This document shows positions 29,163 to 40,470 of a stretch of DNA of 64,000 nt, in pieces (within the stretch, counting starts at the first letter, position 1; every line of letters starts with the position of its first letter). The position numbers and the translations under genes were made by a program. Source of the stretch: CAJXJP01 sp963926055 (lineage in GTDB: Bacteria > Patescibacteriota > Gracilibacteria > BD1-5 > UBA6164); contig CAWUVK010000003.1 of the NCBI GenBank assembly GCA_963926055.1, forward strand, positions 186,001 through 250,000, given 5' to 3'. The notes beneath the pieces are model-generated. The model saw only the letters and a list, made by a program, of their open reading frames with translations, had not been told where the DNA came from and searched no databases.

Positions 29163-31496
29163 TTATCTTAATTCTCCTCATTTTTTTTCTACCTTTTTTA
29201 CTATTTGAGAAATAATCTCGTTTTTTACTTTATCATCAAGCGTTTTTTCCATTGATTGGATATACACTTTAAATGTTACACTTCTTTTTCCAGGAAGTTT
29301 TTCCTCGTCTTCATAAATATCAACAAGTTCAACTTTTGAAATCAAATTATCAGCATTTTGAATAGTAGTAAAAATATTTTTTCATTCAACATTTTTATCT
29401 ACTACGAAGTTTATATCAAAATTATTTGCTTGAAACTCTGATAAATCTTGTGCTTTTACTTTTGAATATAATGCTTGTTTTAATGCATCAGCATCAATTT
29501 CGAAAAAAGCAATGTTTTGTTTAATTCAGAAATTATTTGCATATTTTGGATGAATTTCTCATACAAATCAAATATCATTTCCTCTTATATTTATACTTGC
29601 TGTTCTTCATTTATGTGCAAAACTTGGGAATACCTTTGGAGTATTAAGCTGAAATTTATCTACTGATAGTGTTGTAAGTAAATCATTTACAGTTGTTTGA
29701 ATTTCATAATATAAAACATCTGCTGATTTCATAATTACACCACTAAGTGCATATTTTTCAGTAATTTTTGATTGATCTCTTGAAAATATTTTTTCTATTT
29801 CCATGAGTTTAAGTTCTTTGTATTCTCTCATATTTTTTTCTAAACTTGCAATTAAGTTTGGAATATGACTTCATTTTAAATGAGTAAGCTCTTCACTTAG
29901 TGCATTTTTCATTGGTACTAAATTGTTCGTATCTCAACCAAGTTTTTCCATGAGATTTTGATTTACAAAAGAGTATGTGTACATATCGTAGTAACCAAGA
30001 GAAGTTAAATATGCTCTAGAATCATTCTTTAATTTATAAATATTATCTTGAATAACTGCTCCAGAATTTATTTTTGGAATAGTAGATTCTATCGAGTTAT
30101 ATCCATTTATTCTTGCAATTTCTTCTGCAATATCTGCTTTATATTTTAAGTCTTTTCTCCAAAATGGAATAACTAATTTATTGTCTTGTTTTTTAATTCA
30201 GAGGTTTTCTAAGATAATAAAAATTTCTTCTTCAGTATATTTTTTTCAGATTAAATTTTCTATAAATTCTTTAGAATATTCAATAGATACAATTTCTTGT
30301 TTATTTTTATAATTATCACCGTAGGCAACTAATTGTAATTCTGGAAGATTTTTTTCTAGTTCATTTGCGATTAAACTCATCCCAGCTTGTTGCATACCAT
30401 TTACTAGATCTTTTTCAAAAACATTGAGTGAATCAGTTCTAACTCATAATTTTTTCCCAGTTTTTCTAATTATTGCTTGATCAAAATGTGCTGATTCAAC
30501 AATAATACTTTTCGTAGAATCACTTACCGCTGAATCCTTTCCACCAATCACACCTCAAAGTGCGAGCACTGAAATATCATCCGCAATAACTATATCTTCA
30601 CTCGATAATTCATATTCGCTATCATTGAGAGCAGTAAATTTTTCTCAATCTTTTGCAAAACGAATAGTAATATTTCCAGTTATTTTATCTGCATCAAAAC
30701 AGTGAGTTGGTTGTCCATATAAATATAGAGAATAATTTGAAATATCAATAAGCAATCCTTTTGATGCAATATCAGCAGAATTTAATACTTGTTGGATATA
30801 TTCTGGAGTACTAATATTTTCAACATTTTGAATTTTTAATGCACTATATCTTGAAACATGTTGAGAAATTTCATTATTTATTTCTAGTTTTTCTAAATTT
30901 GAAAAATCTCTATGAGATAATTCATAGTTAAATTTTTCTCATTTTATAGCAGCTACTTCTCTTGCAATACCAATATGTGAAAATAAATCTGGTCTATGAT
31001 TTATTGCTTTATTATCTATCTCTAAGATAGCATCATTTTTTTGTAAGTATTCTCTCATTGAAATTCCTAGAGGAGCATCAGTAGGTAATTCTAGAATACC
31101 TTCTTGTCTTATATCAGTCATTCCAAGTTCATCTTCACTACAAATCATTCATTGAGAAACCTCACCTCTAATTTTAGTTTTAGCAATTGTGAATTCTGGT
31201 GTAAGTTGTGCTCAAACTAAAGCAACAGCTACTTTCAATCAAGCTCTTACATTTTTAGCTCAACAAACAATAGGGTAGATTGTATCATTAACTTCTACAG
31301 TAGTACAATTTAATTTTTCTGAGTCAGGATGTTTTTCACAAGTTTTTACTTCTCATATAAAAACTTTTTCTAAATTTTTTCCTTCGTACTCTATTTCTTC
31401 TACTTCTGCAGTATGCATAACTAAATCTTGCGCAACTTCTTCAGGTGTTCCTAAATTTGAAACATATTTTTGTAATACTTTGTATGAAATTTTCAT
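29163..31496 (-). CDS. pheT: Phenylalanyl-tRNA synthetase beta subunit
   Basis: 777 residues. N-terminal tRNA-binding (EMAP-like) domain MKISYKVLQKYVSNLGTPEE to SQGMICSEDELGMTD, B3/B4 editing domain, B5 domain and C-terminal anticodon-binding FDX-ACB domain (ending VKKVEKKGGELR, two adjacent TGA-glycines). Many TGA codons throughout. pheS is not adjacent. Confidence 0.94.
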
Positions 31497-31701
31497 ATTT
31501 TATTATTTCTAGTTTATAAAAAATATTATAATTTATTATAAATAACGTAAAAAATAATTTATTTTAACTTTTCCTTGATACATATTGCTTTTATCAATTA
31601 TAGAATCAAGAATATAAAAATTATTTTGTGTTTTATTTTCAATAATCATTGCTTGCAAATATATCCATAAATAGGTAAAAGGCAAGAATTATTCACAAAA
31701 A
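31497..31701. other. Gap between pheT and recA
   Basis: 205 bp upstream of pheT. A 37-codon minus-strand frame (31536-31649, MIIENKTQNNFYILDSIIDK...) is open here but is not enriched in Phe, so it is not a convincing leader peptide. Nothing else recognised. Confidence 0.4.
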
Positions 31702-31702
31702 T

Positions 31703-31731
31703 AAAAAACGACTCTCGAGTCGTTTTTTATT
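31703..31731. terminator. Terminator after recA
   Basis: AAAAAACGACT/AGTCGTTTTTT stem with CTCG loop. Confidence 0.85.
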
Positions 31732-31733
31732 TT

Positions 31734-32720
31734 TTATAAGCTATTTTTAATAACTTCTTCTATTTCTTTTGCCATTTCAGGATTTTCATTTAAGAAAGTT
31801 TTAGCGTTTTCTCTTCATTGTCCCAGTCTTGTATCTCCGTAAGAATAAAATGCACCAGCTTTTTTAATGACTTCTAAATGTACACCTATATCTAAAATTT
31901 CACCAACTTTAGATATACCTTGATTATACATTACATCAAAACTCGCTTCTCTAAAAGGAGGAGCAACTTTATTTTTTATTACTTTAACAAGAGTTAAGTT
32001 CCCATTTACTTCTTTATCAAGAGCTGTTCCAGATTCAATTTTAGCTTTTCTTCTAATATCTAATCTTTGAGAAGCATAAAATTTTAAAGCGTTCCCACCA
32101 GTAGTAGTTTCAGGTGAACCAAACATAACTCAAATTTTCATTCTGATTTGGTTGATAAAAATCACTGTTGTACCAGATTTATTAATAACCCCTGTGATTT
32201 TTCTAAGAGCTTGACTCATAAGTCTTGCTTGAAGACCCATATGAGAGTCACCCATATCTCCTTCAATTTCGGCTTTAGGTACTAAAGCAGCAACAGAATC
32301 TATAATGATAAGATCTACAGCACCAGATCTAACAAGTGAATCAACGATTTCTAATGCTTGTTCACCATAATCTGGTTGAGCAATTACTAAGTTATCAGTA
32401 TCAACACCAACTTTTCTTGCATACGAAGGATCAAGAGCATGTTCTGCATCGATAAATGCTGCAGTTCATCCAGCTTTTTGTACCTCCGCAATTGCATGTA
32501 AAGTAAGAGTTGTTTTTCATGATGATTCTGGACCATAAATTTCTACAATTCTTCCTTTTGCATACCCTCCACCAAGGGCAATATCTAAACCAAGTGAACC
32601 TGAAGAAGTAGTTTGTACATCCATCCCACCTTCTTTATCTCAAAGTCTCATAATAGATCATTTCCCAAATTGTTTTTCTATCATTGATAGAGCATTGTTT
32701 AATGCATCTTGTTTATTCAT
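31734..32720 (-). CDS. recA: Recombinase RecA
   Basis: 328 residues. Walker A reads GPESS-G-KTTL with TGA at 32517-32519 as the glycine, the strongest single proof of UGA=Gly here. Walker B LIIIDSVAALVPKAEIEGDM, L1 loop, and L2 GNALKFYASQRLDIRR are intact. TATAAA ends 2 nt before the ATG and no Shine-Dalgarno is seen; no LexA-type SOS box was recognised upstream. Confidence 0.97.
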
Positions 32721-32722
32721 CG

Positions 32723-32728
32723 TTTATA
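32723..32728 (-). promoter_or_regulatory. TATAAA box 2 nt before recA start
   Basis: Suggests a leaderless recA mRNA. Inference from spacing only. Confidence 0.4.
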
Positions 32729-32809
32729 TTATTAGTTTTAAAGATACATACTTAATAGTATATAGAGAGTGTATATAAAGTATATAAAATGTCAAAACTT
32801 TTATATACT

Positions 32810-33031
32810 TTATTTTATTCTATAATTTGTTTTGAGTCATTCTTGTGTTCAAATAACTACATTTTCACCTTCACAAATAGTGCAAACAAATTTATATCCA
32901 TTCAAATCTGGTCTATTTGTTTCTACTAATTTTTTACAATCTTTACAATAAAAAGAAACATCTCATCTTTCTTGAGAAAAATATTCTTTTTTTTCAAAAT
33001 CATCTACATTGATTAAATCACTATATGACAT
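32810..33031 (-). CDS. Small zinc-ribbon protein
   Basis: 73 residues. MSYSDLINVDDFEKKEYFSQ, then two CxxC knuckles, FYCKDCKKLVE and FVCTICEGE, which make a zinc ribbon. Ends GTQEGLKTNYRIK. 12 bp downstream of the DnaQ-like gene and probably cotranscribed with it. Nucleic-acid binding is possible; no known family recognised. Confidence 0.7.
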
Positions 33032-33043
33032 AATTATTTTTTA

Positions 33044-33652
33044 TTAAAATAAACTCATTACTTCATTTTTATTTTCTTGGAGTTGTATTACACCTATATC
33101 CACTAATTTAACAAAACTTCTAGTTGTTGCTTCCACATCTATCATCGCATCATGCGCTCAGGCAAAATATTGGTCAAATAATTTTTTATGGAGTTCTCAA
33201 AGTTTTGGATATTTAAATCTTGCTCAGTTTCATTGAATCGCACAATAATCTACCGTTGTTTTCATAGTACAAACGACTTGTCTTGGATTATATTTGTATT
33301 CTTGTTTTAATCTTTTGAGCTCAAGTTTTACCATATCTTGATCATATTCTATATTATGACCAACGATTACATCAGGTTCGTTTATATATTTTAAAATTTC
33401 TTCAATAACAGTGTCTATCTTCGGAGCAGTTTTTACATCGATATCATAAATATGATGTACTTGAGAAGCTCAAAAGGGAATAGGTATTCCAGGATTTACG
33501 AGAATATTTACACGCTCTATTTCTGTAAATGTTCCATTATGCAATTCTCATAGTATTCATGCAAATTGAACAATTCTTGGTTGTTTGTCTAAATCTGTTT
33601 CTTTTTTGTTTATAAATCAAGTTGTTTCCGTATCAAATACAAAAATTTTCAT
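33044..33652 (-). CDS. DnaQ-like 3'-5' exonuclease
   Basis: 202 residues. DEDDh exonuclease motifs: I FVFDTETTGF, II VGHNIEYDQDM, III AGAHDAMIDVEAT (H-D-A-x-x-D). It may be the proofreading epsilon subunit of DNA polymerase III, which in this lineage is often a free single-domain protein, or another DEDDh exonuclease. Confidence 0.82.
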
Positions 33653-33721
33653 CTCTCTACTTTCATTAAATATTATTTCTAATAGTGTACAGAAGCAGGG
33701 GAGAATGTAAAGATGAAAAAT

Positions 33722-33758
33722 AAAAAAGAGCTTCGAAAAAATCGAAACTCTTTTTTTT
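33722..33758. terminator. Terminator between the DnaQ-like and peptidase-like genes
   Basis: AAAAAGAGCTTCGA/TCGAAACTCTTTTT with small mismatch, long T run. Confidence 0.75.
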
Positions 33759-33761
33759 TAA

Positions 33762-34252
33762 TTACTTATACCAATCACCTCGTTTATTGTAATCAGATTT
33801 ATGTTTTATTAACGGTGTTATTGCAGAATAATACCCGTCACCGCAGGGTTTATTTTTCCAAACACCACATTATCAGCATTATATGTTTTTTGAATATTTT
33901 GTAGAGTTCCAAATGGTTTACTTCCATTTTGTACACTTAACCTAATATAACTAGAATATATATTTGCTAAATCTATCGGTGAAGGATTGACTTTATTTGT
34001 TATGTTTACAAAATCTTTTAAAATTGAAGCTTTTAATCTAAAATCATAATGACTACCTAATTTAGAATTAATAAAAGATTGTTTTAAACTTTGTATAAAT
34101 TCTTTTGATTTTTCATTCCTCTTATATGTTGTGTTTAATTTCGGAACATTATTTATTGTACTTTTGTCATATACTACTACTACGTCAAGAGTTTCTTTTG
34201 ATTTCACCTGAAAAGTGAATATTAATACTGCTAGTATAAATATACGAATCAT
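33762..34252 (-). pseudogene. Secreted M12-like peptidase fragment with -1 frameshift
   Basis: Frame 0 gives 144 residues (34252 to 33818): signal peptide MIRIFILAVLIFTFQVKSKE, then TLDVVVVYDKS and YNADNVVFGKINPAVTG. The segment order resembles the start of reprolysin-like (M12B) secreted peptidases, but the zinc HExxH is absent. At AAACCC (near 33850) a shift to frame -1 continues NPCGDGYYSAITPL to a TAA at 33762-33764; the CG there fits the family's ADLVxLxxxxxCG pattern. Either a decayed gene, a programmed frameshift or a sequencing error. Shine-Dalgarno GAGGA upstream, no TGA-glycine. Confidence 0.5.
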
Positions 34253-34275
34253 CGTATTATCCTCATTTAATTAAC

Positions 34276-34941
34276 TTAATCTATTCTCCAACCACGTTCA
34301 TAACCTATTTGATGATGTGTTTGGGAATTTATATACATACCATATCCGTTATCTTTTATATATACATCATAGTTTGTACCTCCAATTAGATTTAAATTTA
34401 TAATACCTTTATTATTTAGATTATCGTAATCTATATAGATATCTCCATAATTTTCATAACCAGGATAAAACTCTACACCAAAGCTATATGTAGTATCTTT
34501 TATTTGTTCTCCTGTTTCACTAATAAAATCATGATTAGTTTCAGAATAAAATTGTATTTTTCCTGAATAAACATCTCCCCCAAGTTGTATTTGAAACGTA
34601 TCACCATCTAAAATATTATCAATCCAGTCCGTATTTATTTGAATAGGATGACCATATTTATAAACAATCTCACCGAAATCACCTTCTTTAAGAGGAAATT
34701 GATCTCTGTAAAGTATTTCTTTTACAAAAACTTCAATATTTTTATTCTCTCTTTTTGTGTTTTGAGGGGTGATAGCTTGATTACCTTCTAGGCTATTTTC
34801 CACATACATATCTTGCTGAAGGAGTGTTTCAGATTTGTGTGATTTTTTTTCTTTAATTTTTTCTCCAGTTTCATAAAAAAAATATAAAAAAAAGCACAAA
34901 ATCAAAAATATTACACTACTAATAATTAATTTTTTCCTCAT
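34276..34941 (-). CDS. Membrane-anchored protein, partner of the peptidase-like fragment
   Basis: 221 residues. N-terminal membrane segment (KLIISSVIFLILCFFLYFFY) with a short basic start, then a soluble extracytoplasmic domain rich in Y/D/N/G (GDTFQIQLGGDVYSGKIQFY). Sixteen or so glycines, none TGA. GGAG lies 7 nt before the ATG and a TTGACT hexamer is ~100 bp upstream: standard bacterial signals. Ends 24 bp before the next gene. Resembles the propeptide-like region of secreted metalloproteases; not firmly identified. Confidence 0.6.
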   Translation of the reverse strand: MRKKLIISSVIFLILCFFLYFFYETGEKIKEKKSHKSETLLQQDMYVENSLEGNQAITPQNTKRENKNIEVFVKEILYRDQFPLKEGDFGEIVYKYGHPIQINTDWIDNILDGDTFQIQLGGDVYSGKIQFYSETNHDFISETGEQIKDTTYSFGVEFYPGYENYGDIYIDYDNLNNKGIINLNLIGGTNYDVYIKDNGYGMYINSQTHHQIGYERGWRID

Positions 34942-35054
34942 TTTATCTCCGTAATATATAAGTAATTTAGTTTTAAATAATAAAACATTAAAAATATATT
35001 TATTTACTTATTTATTTAAGTCAATTGTTTTTTATATATAAACTTATTTTAATA

Positions 35055-35092
35055 AAAAAAATCCCGAAATATTATTTTCGAGATTTTTTTAT
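35055..35092. terminator. Terminator downstream of the sigma4/HARE gene
   Basis: AAAAAATCCCGAAA/TTTCGAGATTTTTT hairpin, one mismatch. Confidence 0.65.
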
Positions 35093-35093
35093 T

Positions 35094-36146
35094 TTATGAT
35101 GTTTTTAATTGATAGTAATTTCTCCCAACTCTTTGGATGACATCTTTGTTTTGAAGATTCATATAAATAGTAGTTTGTTTTACGTTTCTTGTTTTTAAAA
35201 CTTCTTTTGTAATATCTTCAGTTGTCATGGCTTCACCATTTTTTTCTAGAATATCTACAATTACATCAAGAACAGTTCATGGAATAAATCCCCATTCTTT
35301 TAATGCATAAATACCTCTTCAAATAAGTACAAATTCATTATTTCTAATTAATTCATTATGAATAGTATTTACTTTTACTGTTTCACCAAGATATTGAGTA
35401 ATTTTATTTGAAATATCAATAAAGTGCATTGGCAGTTTATCTTTTTTCATTACATAAATAGCTTTATCTTTAAGTGTTTTTGGATTTAGAATTTTCCATT
35501 TTGTTAAACCAATCAGAGATTCTTCACCTTTTACAATATCTTCAAATAAGTCTAAAACTGAATCAATAAAAGTAATTTGAACTTCTTCATCTATATTTTT
35601 TTGAACTTGTTCATATAATGCTGTTTGTTCCATTACATCTTTTCTTTTTTTCATGATTTTTATTCATGCTTTATAGACAATGTCTATAGTCGTTTTTGAA
35701 ATTGAAGGAAGGAAAAAATAAATTTTACATCCAAGTTTTTGTTTTGATTTTTTAATGTCAAAATCAGATTGAATTATAACTTCTAGTATACCAGCATTTA
35801 CTGATGTATCTAAATTTAATTCTTTTACAATTGCATTAATAAGTTTATCTTTTGATAGTATACCTCCATGAAAATCTAATAATTCTTTTGATTTTTCTTG
35901 GATTTGTGTCAAAAGAGTTGTTTTAATGATTCTCCCGATTTTTTTAATCCCAGAATCTTCTATTTGTCTCACTCTTTCTCTAGTAATAGCTGGTGAAAAA
36001 GAAGAACCAATATTTTGTAAAGTTTCTCTGTCTCAATTAAGTCAAACTCTTCTTTGAATCACGTCTTTTTCCCTTTGTGATAAAGAGTTTAAAATATTTT
36101 CAAACGATTGAATAATACAGTTGTTATCTAATGCAATTGTGCTCAT
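35094..36146 (-). CDS. Sigma-70 region 4 / HARE-HTH transcription regulator
   Basis: 350 residues. Residues ~15-70 match sigma-70 region 4, the -35-binding helix-turn-helix (LNSLSQREKDVIQRRVGLNG, TRERVRQIEDSGIKKIGRII), but there is no region 2, so it is not a sigma factor. The middle and C-terminal thirds carry winged-helix segments: KDKLPMHFIDISNKITQYLG resembles HARE-HTH as in the RNA polymerase delta subunit, and EAMTTEDITKEVLKTRNVKQ is a second wHTH. Likely a polymerase-associated regulator. Single gene. Confidence 0.7.
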
Positions 36147-36218
36147 CTTTTGAATTTAATTTATACATATGTTTATAGATATAATTGTTTTCTGAAAAAA
36201 GTCAAATAAAATCTTTTT

Positions 36219-36803
36219 TTAAAATGGAAGAGTCATATTGTTTTTACTGCTAACTTTTTCTTTTATTTCCCCACTATGAGAAATAAAAGTGTCAATACTG
36301 AATTTTTTATTTTCTATTCTCATAATATATGCTCAAATGGTTATAATAATTCCTCAAGTTAAAGAAAAAATACCACCATTTCAATAGGATAGATTTTGGT
36401 AAATATTTGCAAATCCATGAATAAAACTAATAGAGATTGCAATAGAAAAAATGGTAAATATCCCAATTGCTCCTATAAGAGAATGATTTTTAAACGAAAT
36501 ATTTGTATAATGTTTAATTTTTTGTTGTTTGTTTGTAGACAAAATCACAAAAAATATTGTCAATATTCATAATATAAAAATATATCAAATATTTCCTGAA
36601 ATTGAAGAAAAACTGTTCCAAGTAATATCTTCAGCAGCATCTATAACCCAAGTTTGAAATAAAGAAATAAATAAAATAATATTTCAAACTAATATAATTT
36701 TCGCTGAAATAGGGAGATATATCCCTTGAAATTGTAAAATATGTAAAATTTTCATCAAAAATAATTTCGATCTTCTTTCTTTACTACGAGATGTGTAATT
36801 CAT
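36219..36803 (-). CDS. Four-helix membrane protein of unknown function
   Basis: 194 residues with four hydrophobic helices (AKIILVGNIILFISLF; NIGYIFILGILTIFFVILST; IGAIGIFTIFSIAISI; GGIFSLTGGIIITIGAYIM). Cytoplasmic tails are basic. Five or more TGA-glycines lie in the helices. Ends NNMTLPF. No family recognised. Confidence 0.65.
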
Positions 36804-36904
36804 TTTTTGTATTTAAATGTAAAAATTCACCAAAACTGTAATAATATTTGATATTTTTGCAAATACTTTATAATGAAACTATATTTAGTTTGGATATTTT
36901 GATT

Positions 36905-37159
36905 ATGCAGAAAAAAGAAAAAATTGATAATAAAATCTTTGATATTATAGCATTGTTTCTGAGCTTTATTTTAAGCTTTTTTCGTTCCTTTAAATTATTA
37001 TTTACCAAAAATAATTCTATAAAAAAACAAAATATTTTATTTTCGAGTTTAGAATTTATATTTCGAACTTGGCCAAAATATTTTTGGGAAAAACCAACAT
37101 TATATAAAATATTCTCATTTCCAGGAGACCTAATAACTTATATTTTCAGAAAAAAATAA
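36905..37159 (+). CDS. Small membrane protein upstream of the prepilin genes
   Basis: 84 residues from ATG 36905 (MQKKEKIDNKIFDIIALFLS). One membrane helix (IIALFLSFILSFFRSFKLLF) and an aromatic C-terminus. No glycine is TGA. It ends 1 bp before the prepilin gene and is likely cotranscribed. Unknown. Confidence 0.55.
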   Translation: MQKKEKIDNKIFDIIALFLSFILSFFRSFKLLFTKNNSIKKQNILFSSLEFIFRTWPKYFWEKPTLYKIFSFPGDLITYIFRKK

Positions 37160-37160
37160 T

Positions 37161-38351
37161 ATGAAAATTCAAAAAATAAAAGCCTTTACATTAATTGAAA
37201 TGATGACATCTATACTAATAGTTGCCATTATTCTTATTTGAGCATTTCAAGCAATGACGTCTCTTGGTTTTTGAAAAATACGTCTTATGCAAAAAACTGC
37301 AACTCAAAAACAAATGCTGTATTTTAGTGAAAAACTTTTCGAAATGATAAAGTACTGAGGAACGATTGATTTCGAAGAATATTTTAACAGAAAAGTTGTT
37401 AACCAACAACCTTGAACTAATTTTTGAAGTGGACATTATATCAAACCAACAGGATTTTGAAATTATGGACCAGGCTGAAATCCTTGAACAGCAGCGTACA
37501 ATAATTGATATTATTATTGTTTAAGTTGAAACTTAGCTTCAATGTGAACAGATGGATGTGTAGATAGTTTCAATATTGATACAATAGATCTTTCTTGACC
37601 ATTTAATAAAGATCAAAATTATGCTTGAAAACCACAAACGTATTGACAATATAGTTTTCAATTTAGAGATTATAATTCAAACCAAGATACTGATAATTGA
37701 GATGAAGATGGAAATGGAAATGATCTAATTGTTTGAGATGATGATGATAATTACTTTGGGAAATGACCAAATGTTTTTGCTACTGGAGCTCAAGTACAAG
37801 AATTGTATCTCATTAATTGAGTAAAAAGACAAAGAACATTTTTTCGTTATAACGTTTGACTCGATCCATATGCTCCACCAGGTTCAACGTGTACAAGTTG
37901 AGATTGATGAAAAAATTATACTGGAACAGGGTGTTTATGAAATATAGAGTATCTCATTATGGATGGGAGAGATTGGTGACTGGATCATGATCAAGCTACT
38001 AATGATTCAAACAATACTCAAGATGATTGAGTTATTGACACCTGGTTGATTGATGAAAAATTTACTGGAAACCAAACAACAATAGCATGAAGAGATAATC
38101 CTGTGGATTGATATTGGCAACCACTTTTTCCTGAAAATATTCATGTTACTGAGTTTTCTATTTTTCCACATCCAAATATCGATGAAGATAGAGCTTGGGC
38201 TATAACTGATGAACAGGTAAATGTCTCTCAATACGTGAGAATCCATGTTTGAATGATGCCAGCCTGGAGAGAAAGAAAAGTACTTAAAGGAAATCCAAGA
38301 GAATATAAATATTCTACAACAATTAATTTAACTGATATTTTTTCTCGTTAA
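37161..38351 (+). CDS. Type IV prepilin-like protein
   Basis: 396 residues. N-terminus MKIQKIKAFTLIEMMTSILI has the prepilin peptidase site (KA|FTLIE, Glu+5) and the hydrophobic alpha1 helix. The large C-domain is rich in G, N, D, Y and W, much of the glycine from TGA, with four Cys. Size is that of a minor pilin or PilW-like pseudopilin. Partner: the next gene (1 bp gap). Type IV pili in this phylum are thought to serve contact with host cells. Confidence 0.78.
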
Positions 38352-38352
38352 T

Positions 38353-39276
38353 ATGATTACAAAAAATAATAAACAATGATTTTCTATTTTATTAGCCATG
38401 TGAATCACTCTAGTTACTGGGATGATTGCTATTTTGATATTAGAATTCATTATACCATTTTCTAGAAATATTAAATGAGTAGAAAATAGTTCAGCAGCTT
38501 TTTATCAATCTTATTCTGGGATAGAAGAAGCTATGTGGTTTATAAGTCAAAATGATTTAGGAGTTGGAAATACAGATTCTTTTGTTCAGGCAAATCCTCA
38601 AGACACTGCTTATAGCGTAGTGTCGATGACTTCTATTATCCCACCAACTTGAAAAGGAAATAGTGAATATGACACTAATTGGAATAGATTTGATAATAAT
38701 TTCCCAATACAACTCGCTATTACAGATTCAGATATAGACTTTTCAGATGTAGAGTTTACATTTAGAATTCCAGCAGAACTTGATGATGGAAATAATGTAG
38801 AGTGAAATGATGATACACAACTATATTTAATTAACTGGATAATTACAGGTATTTCAGATCCAGATAATGTAAAATGAAATAGTGACGATGTACCAGTAGT
38901 ACTTAATGGTATAAATACTAAATTAATTAGAAAAGATGAAATATGAGATATAGATATTTCAATTTGAGATAGAGAATGAAGAACGATTGATTGAAATACT
39001 TGTAGTATTACAAATTTCACAAATAATAGCTGTAGTTGAATTTCAAATATTTATGACGTGACTTTGAAAATGAGTTTAGTCGATCAACTTATTTTAGATA
39101 ATGGAAAATCAATCCCATATTTAGAATATCAAATAGATTTCTGAAGTGATAGTGTTCCAGGAAGATATACACAAATCGAAACTTCTGGGAAATCATACGG
39201 TTTTAGAAAAAACATGGATATAAAAGTTCCACAACAAGCAACCAACCAAGCATTTGATTTTGCTGTATTTCAATAA
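38353..39276 (+). CDS. PilX/GspK-like minor pilin
   Basis: 307 residues. N-terminus MITKNNKQGFSILLAMGITL: prepilin-like Q-G|F with the cleavage glycine written as TGA, then a long hydrophobic helix to LEFIIPF. Position +5 is Leu, not Glu, as in the GspK/PilX tip subunits. Body includes YSGIEEAMWFIS (typical PilX Y.A.SGiE.A....). Together with the upstream gene likely forms the pilus tip. Confidence 0.75.
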
Positions 39277-39281
39277 AAATA

Positions 39282-39318
39282 AAACATTCTGGGAATTTCC
39301 TCGGAATGTTTTATTTTT
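39282..39318 (+). terminator. Terminator after the pilin genes
   Basis: AAATAAAACATTC/GAATGTTTTATTT stem with a TGGGAATTTCCTCG loop, itself partly paired. Confidence 0.75.
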
Positions 39319-39373
39319 TGCATTTTTTTAATATTTTTATATAATTTCCGCAAATTATTGCTAAAAAACATGA

Positions 39374-40381
39374 ATGAAATTATTCACAATTACAGAAAAT
39401 GATGCAAATCAAAGGCTCGATAAATTTCTCACTAAATTGCTTCCAAATGCTACAAAAAGTCTTATTTATAAATTTAATAGAAAAGATAAAGTTAAAATAA
39501 AATTTGATGGTTCAGAAGGAAAATTTAAAAAAAGAGATAACGAATATAAAATTCAAGTCTGAGATGAAATCAGAGTATTTCTCACAGATAAAGAGTTTGA
39601 ATCACTTCAAGAAGAAAGAAAACCAGTTGAAATAATAGAAAAATGATCAAAATTTGATAAAAATGATATTGTTTTTGAAGATGCAGATTTATTTGTAATT
39701 AATAAAACTCCTTGAATAAATGTCCATCCGGGAGATCATAAAACAAAAGAAACAAATATTATTGCTCAAGTGCAAGATTATTTTTGAGATAAATTAAATT
39801 CACTTACTTTTAAACCATCTTTGATTCATAGAATTGATAGAGATACTTCAGGTATTTTAATGATTGCAAAGAAAAAAGATATGTTGACTAAAATGGTAAA
39901 CGATTTTAAATCACATACAAAAGTAAAAAAAACGTATTACGCTATAGTTTTAGGAAAAGTTTCACGTGAATCAGGTACGATTAAGAAAAATCTTTTAAGA
40001 ATAGAAAATGCTAAAAATGAAGCTAAAGTTCAAGTTTCTGAAAAAGGACAAACAGCAATTTCTCATTATAAAAAAATAAAAGAACATTGTATAAAAGCTC
40101 CAGCTGGAGATATTTATTTAACGGAAGTTGAAGTTCAAATAGAGACAGGGAGAATGCATCAAATAAGAGTTCATATGGCTGCATTATGAAATCCATTACT
40201 TTGAGATAAAGCGTATGGAGATAAACAATTAAATGCATTTTTTGCTAGAAATTATGGATTAAAAAGACAGGCTCTGCATGCATGGAAAATAGAATTTTTC
40301 CATTATGGAAGAAATAAAAAAATGGAACTCACAGCAAAACCAAAAAAAGATTTAATAGATTTTTTAAATAAAATAAGATAA
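39374..40381 (+). CDS. RluA-family 23S/tRNA pseudouridine synthase
   Basis: 335 residues. N-terminal S4 domain (ANQRLDKFLTKLLPNATKSL), catalytic domain with LIHRIDRDTSGILMIAKKKD (catalytic Asp), and TGRMHQIRVHMAALGNPLLG. The RluC/D branch is likely; the target uridine cannot be told. Confidence 0.88.
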
Positions 40382-40410
40382 ATATTTTTAGTTCAGGAAT
40401 TACTAATAAT

Positions 40411-40457
40411 AACCCATCGGCTTTCAGCCACTTCCTTTGAAAAGGGAAGACTAATAA
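40411..40457. repeat. Palindromic repeat element, copy B
   Basis: AACCCATCGGCTTTCAGCC then ACTTCCTTTGAAAAGGGAAG: two small hairpins (GGC..GCC; CTTCC..GGGAAG). Matches the reverse strand of copy A at 18331-18424 (CCCATCC-GGCC-TATC-GGCC-ACTT). Between two unrelated genes. Confidence 0.5.
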
Positions 40458-40470
40458 AATAAATAATTTT

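Noticed and set aside
31536..31649. 37-codon minus-strand frame before pheT as a Phe leader peptide
   Set aside because: It has only two Phe, no run of Phe codons, no paired attenuator hairpins and no Shine-Dalgarno.
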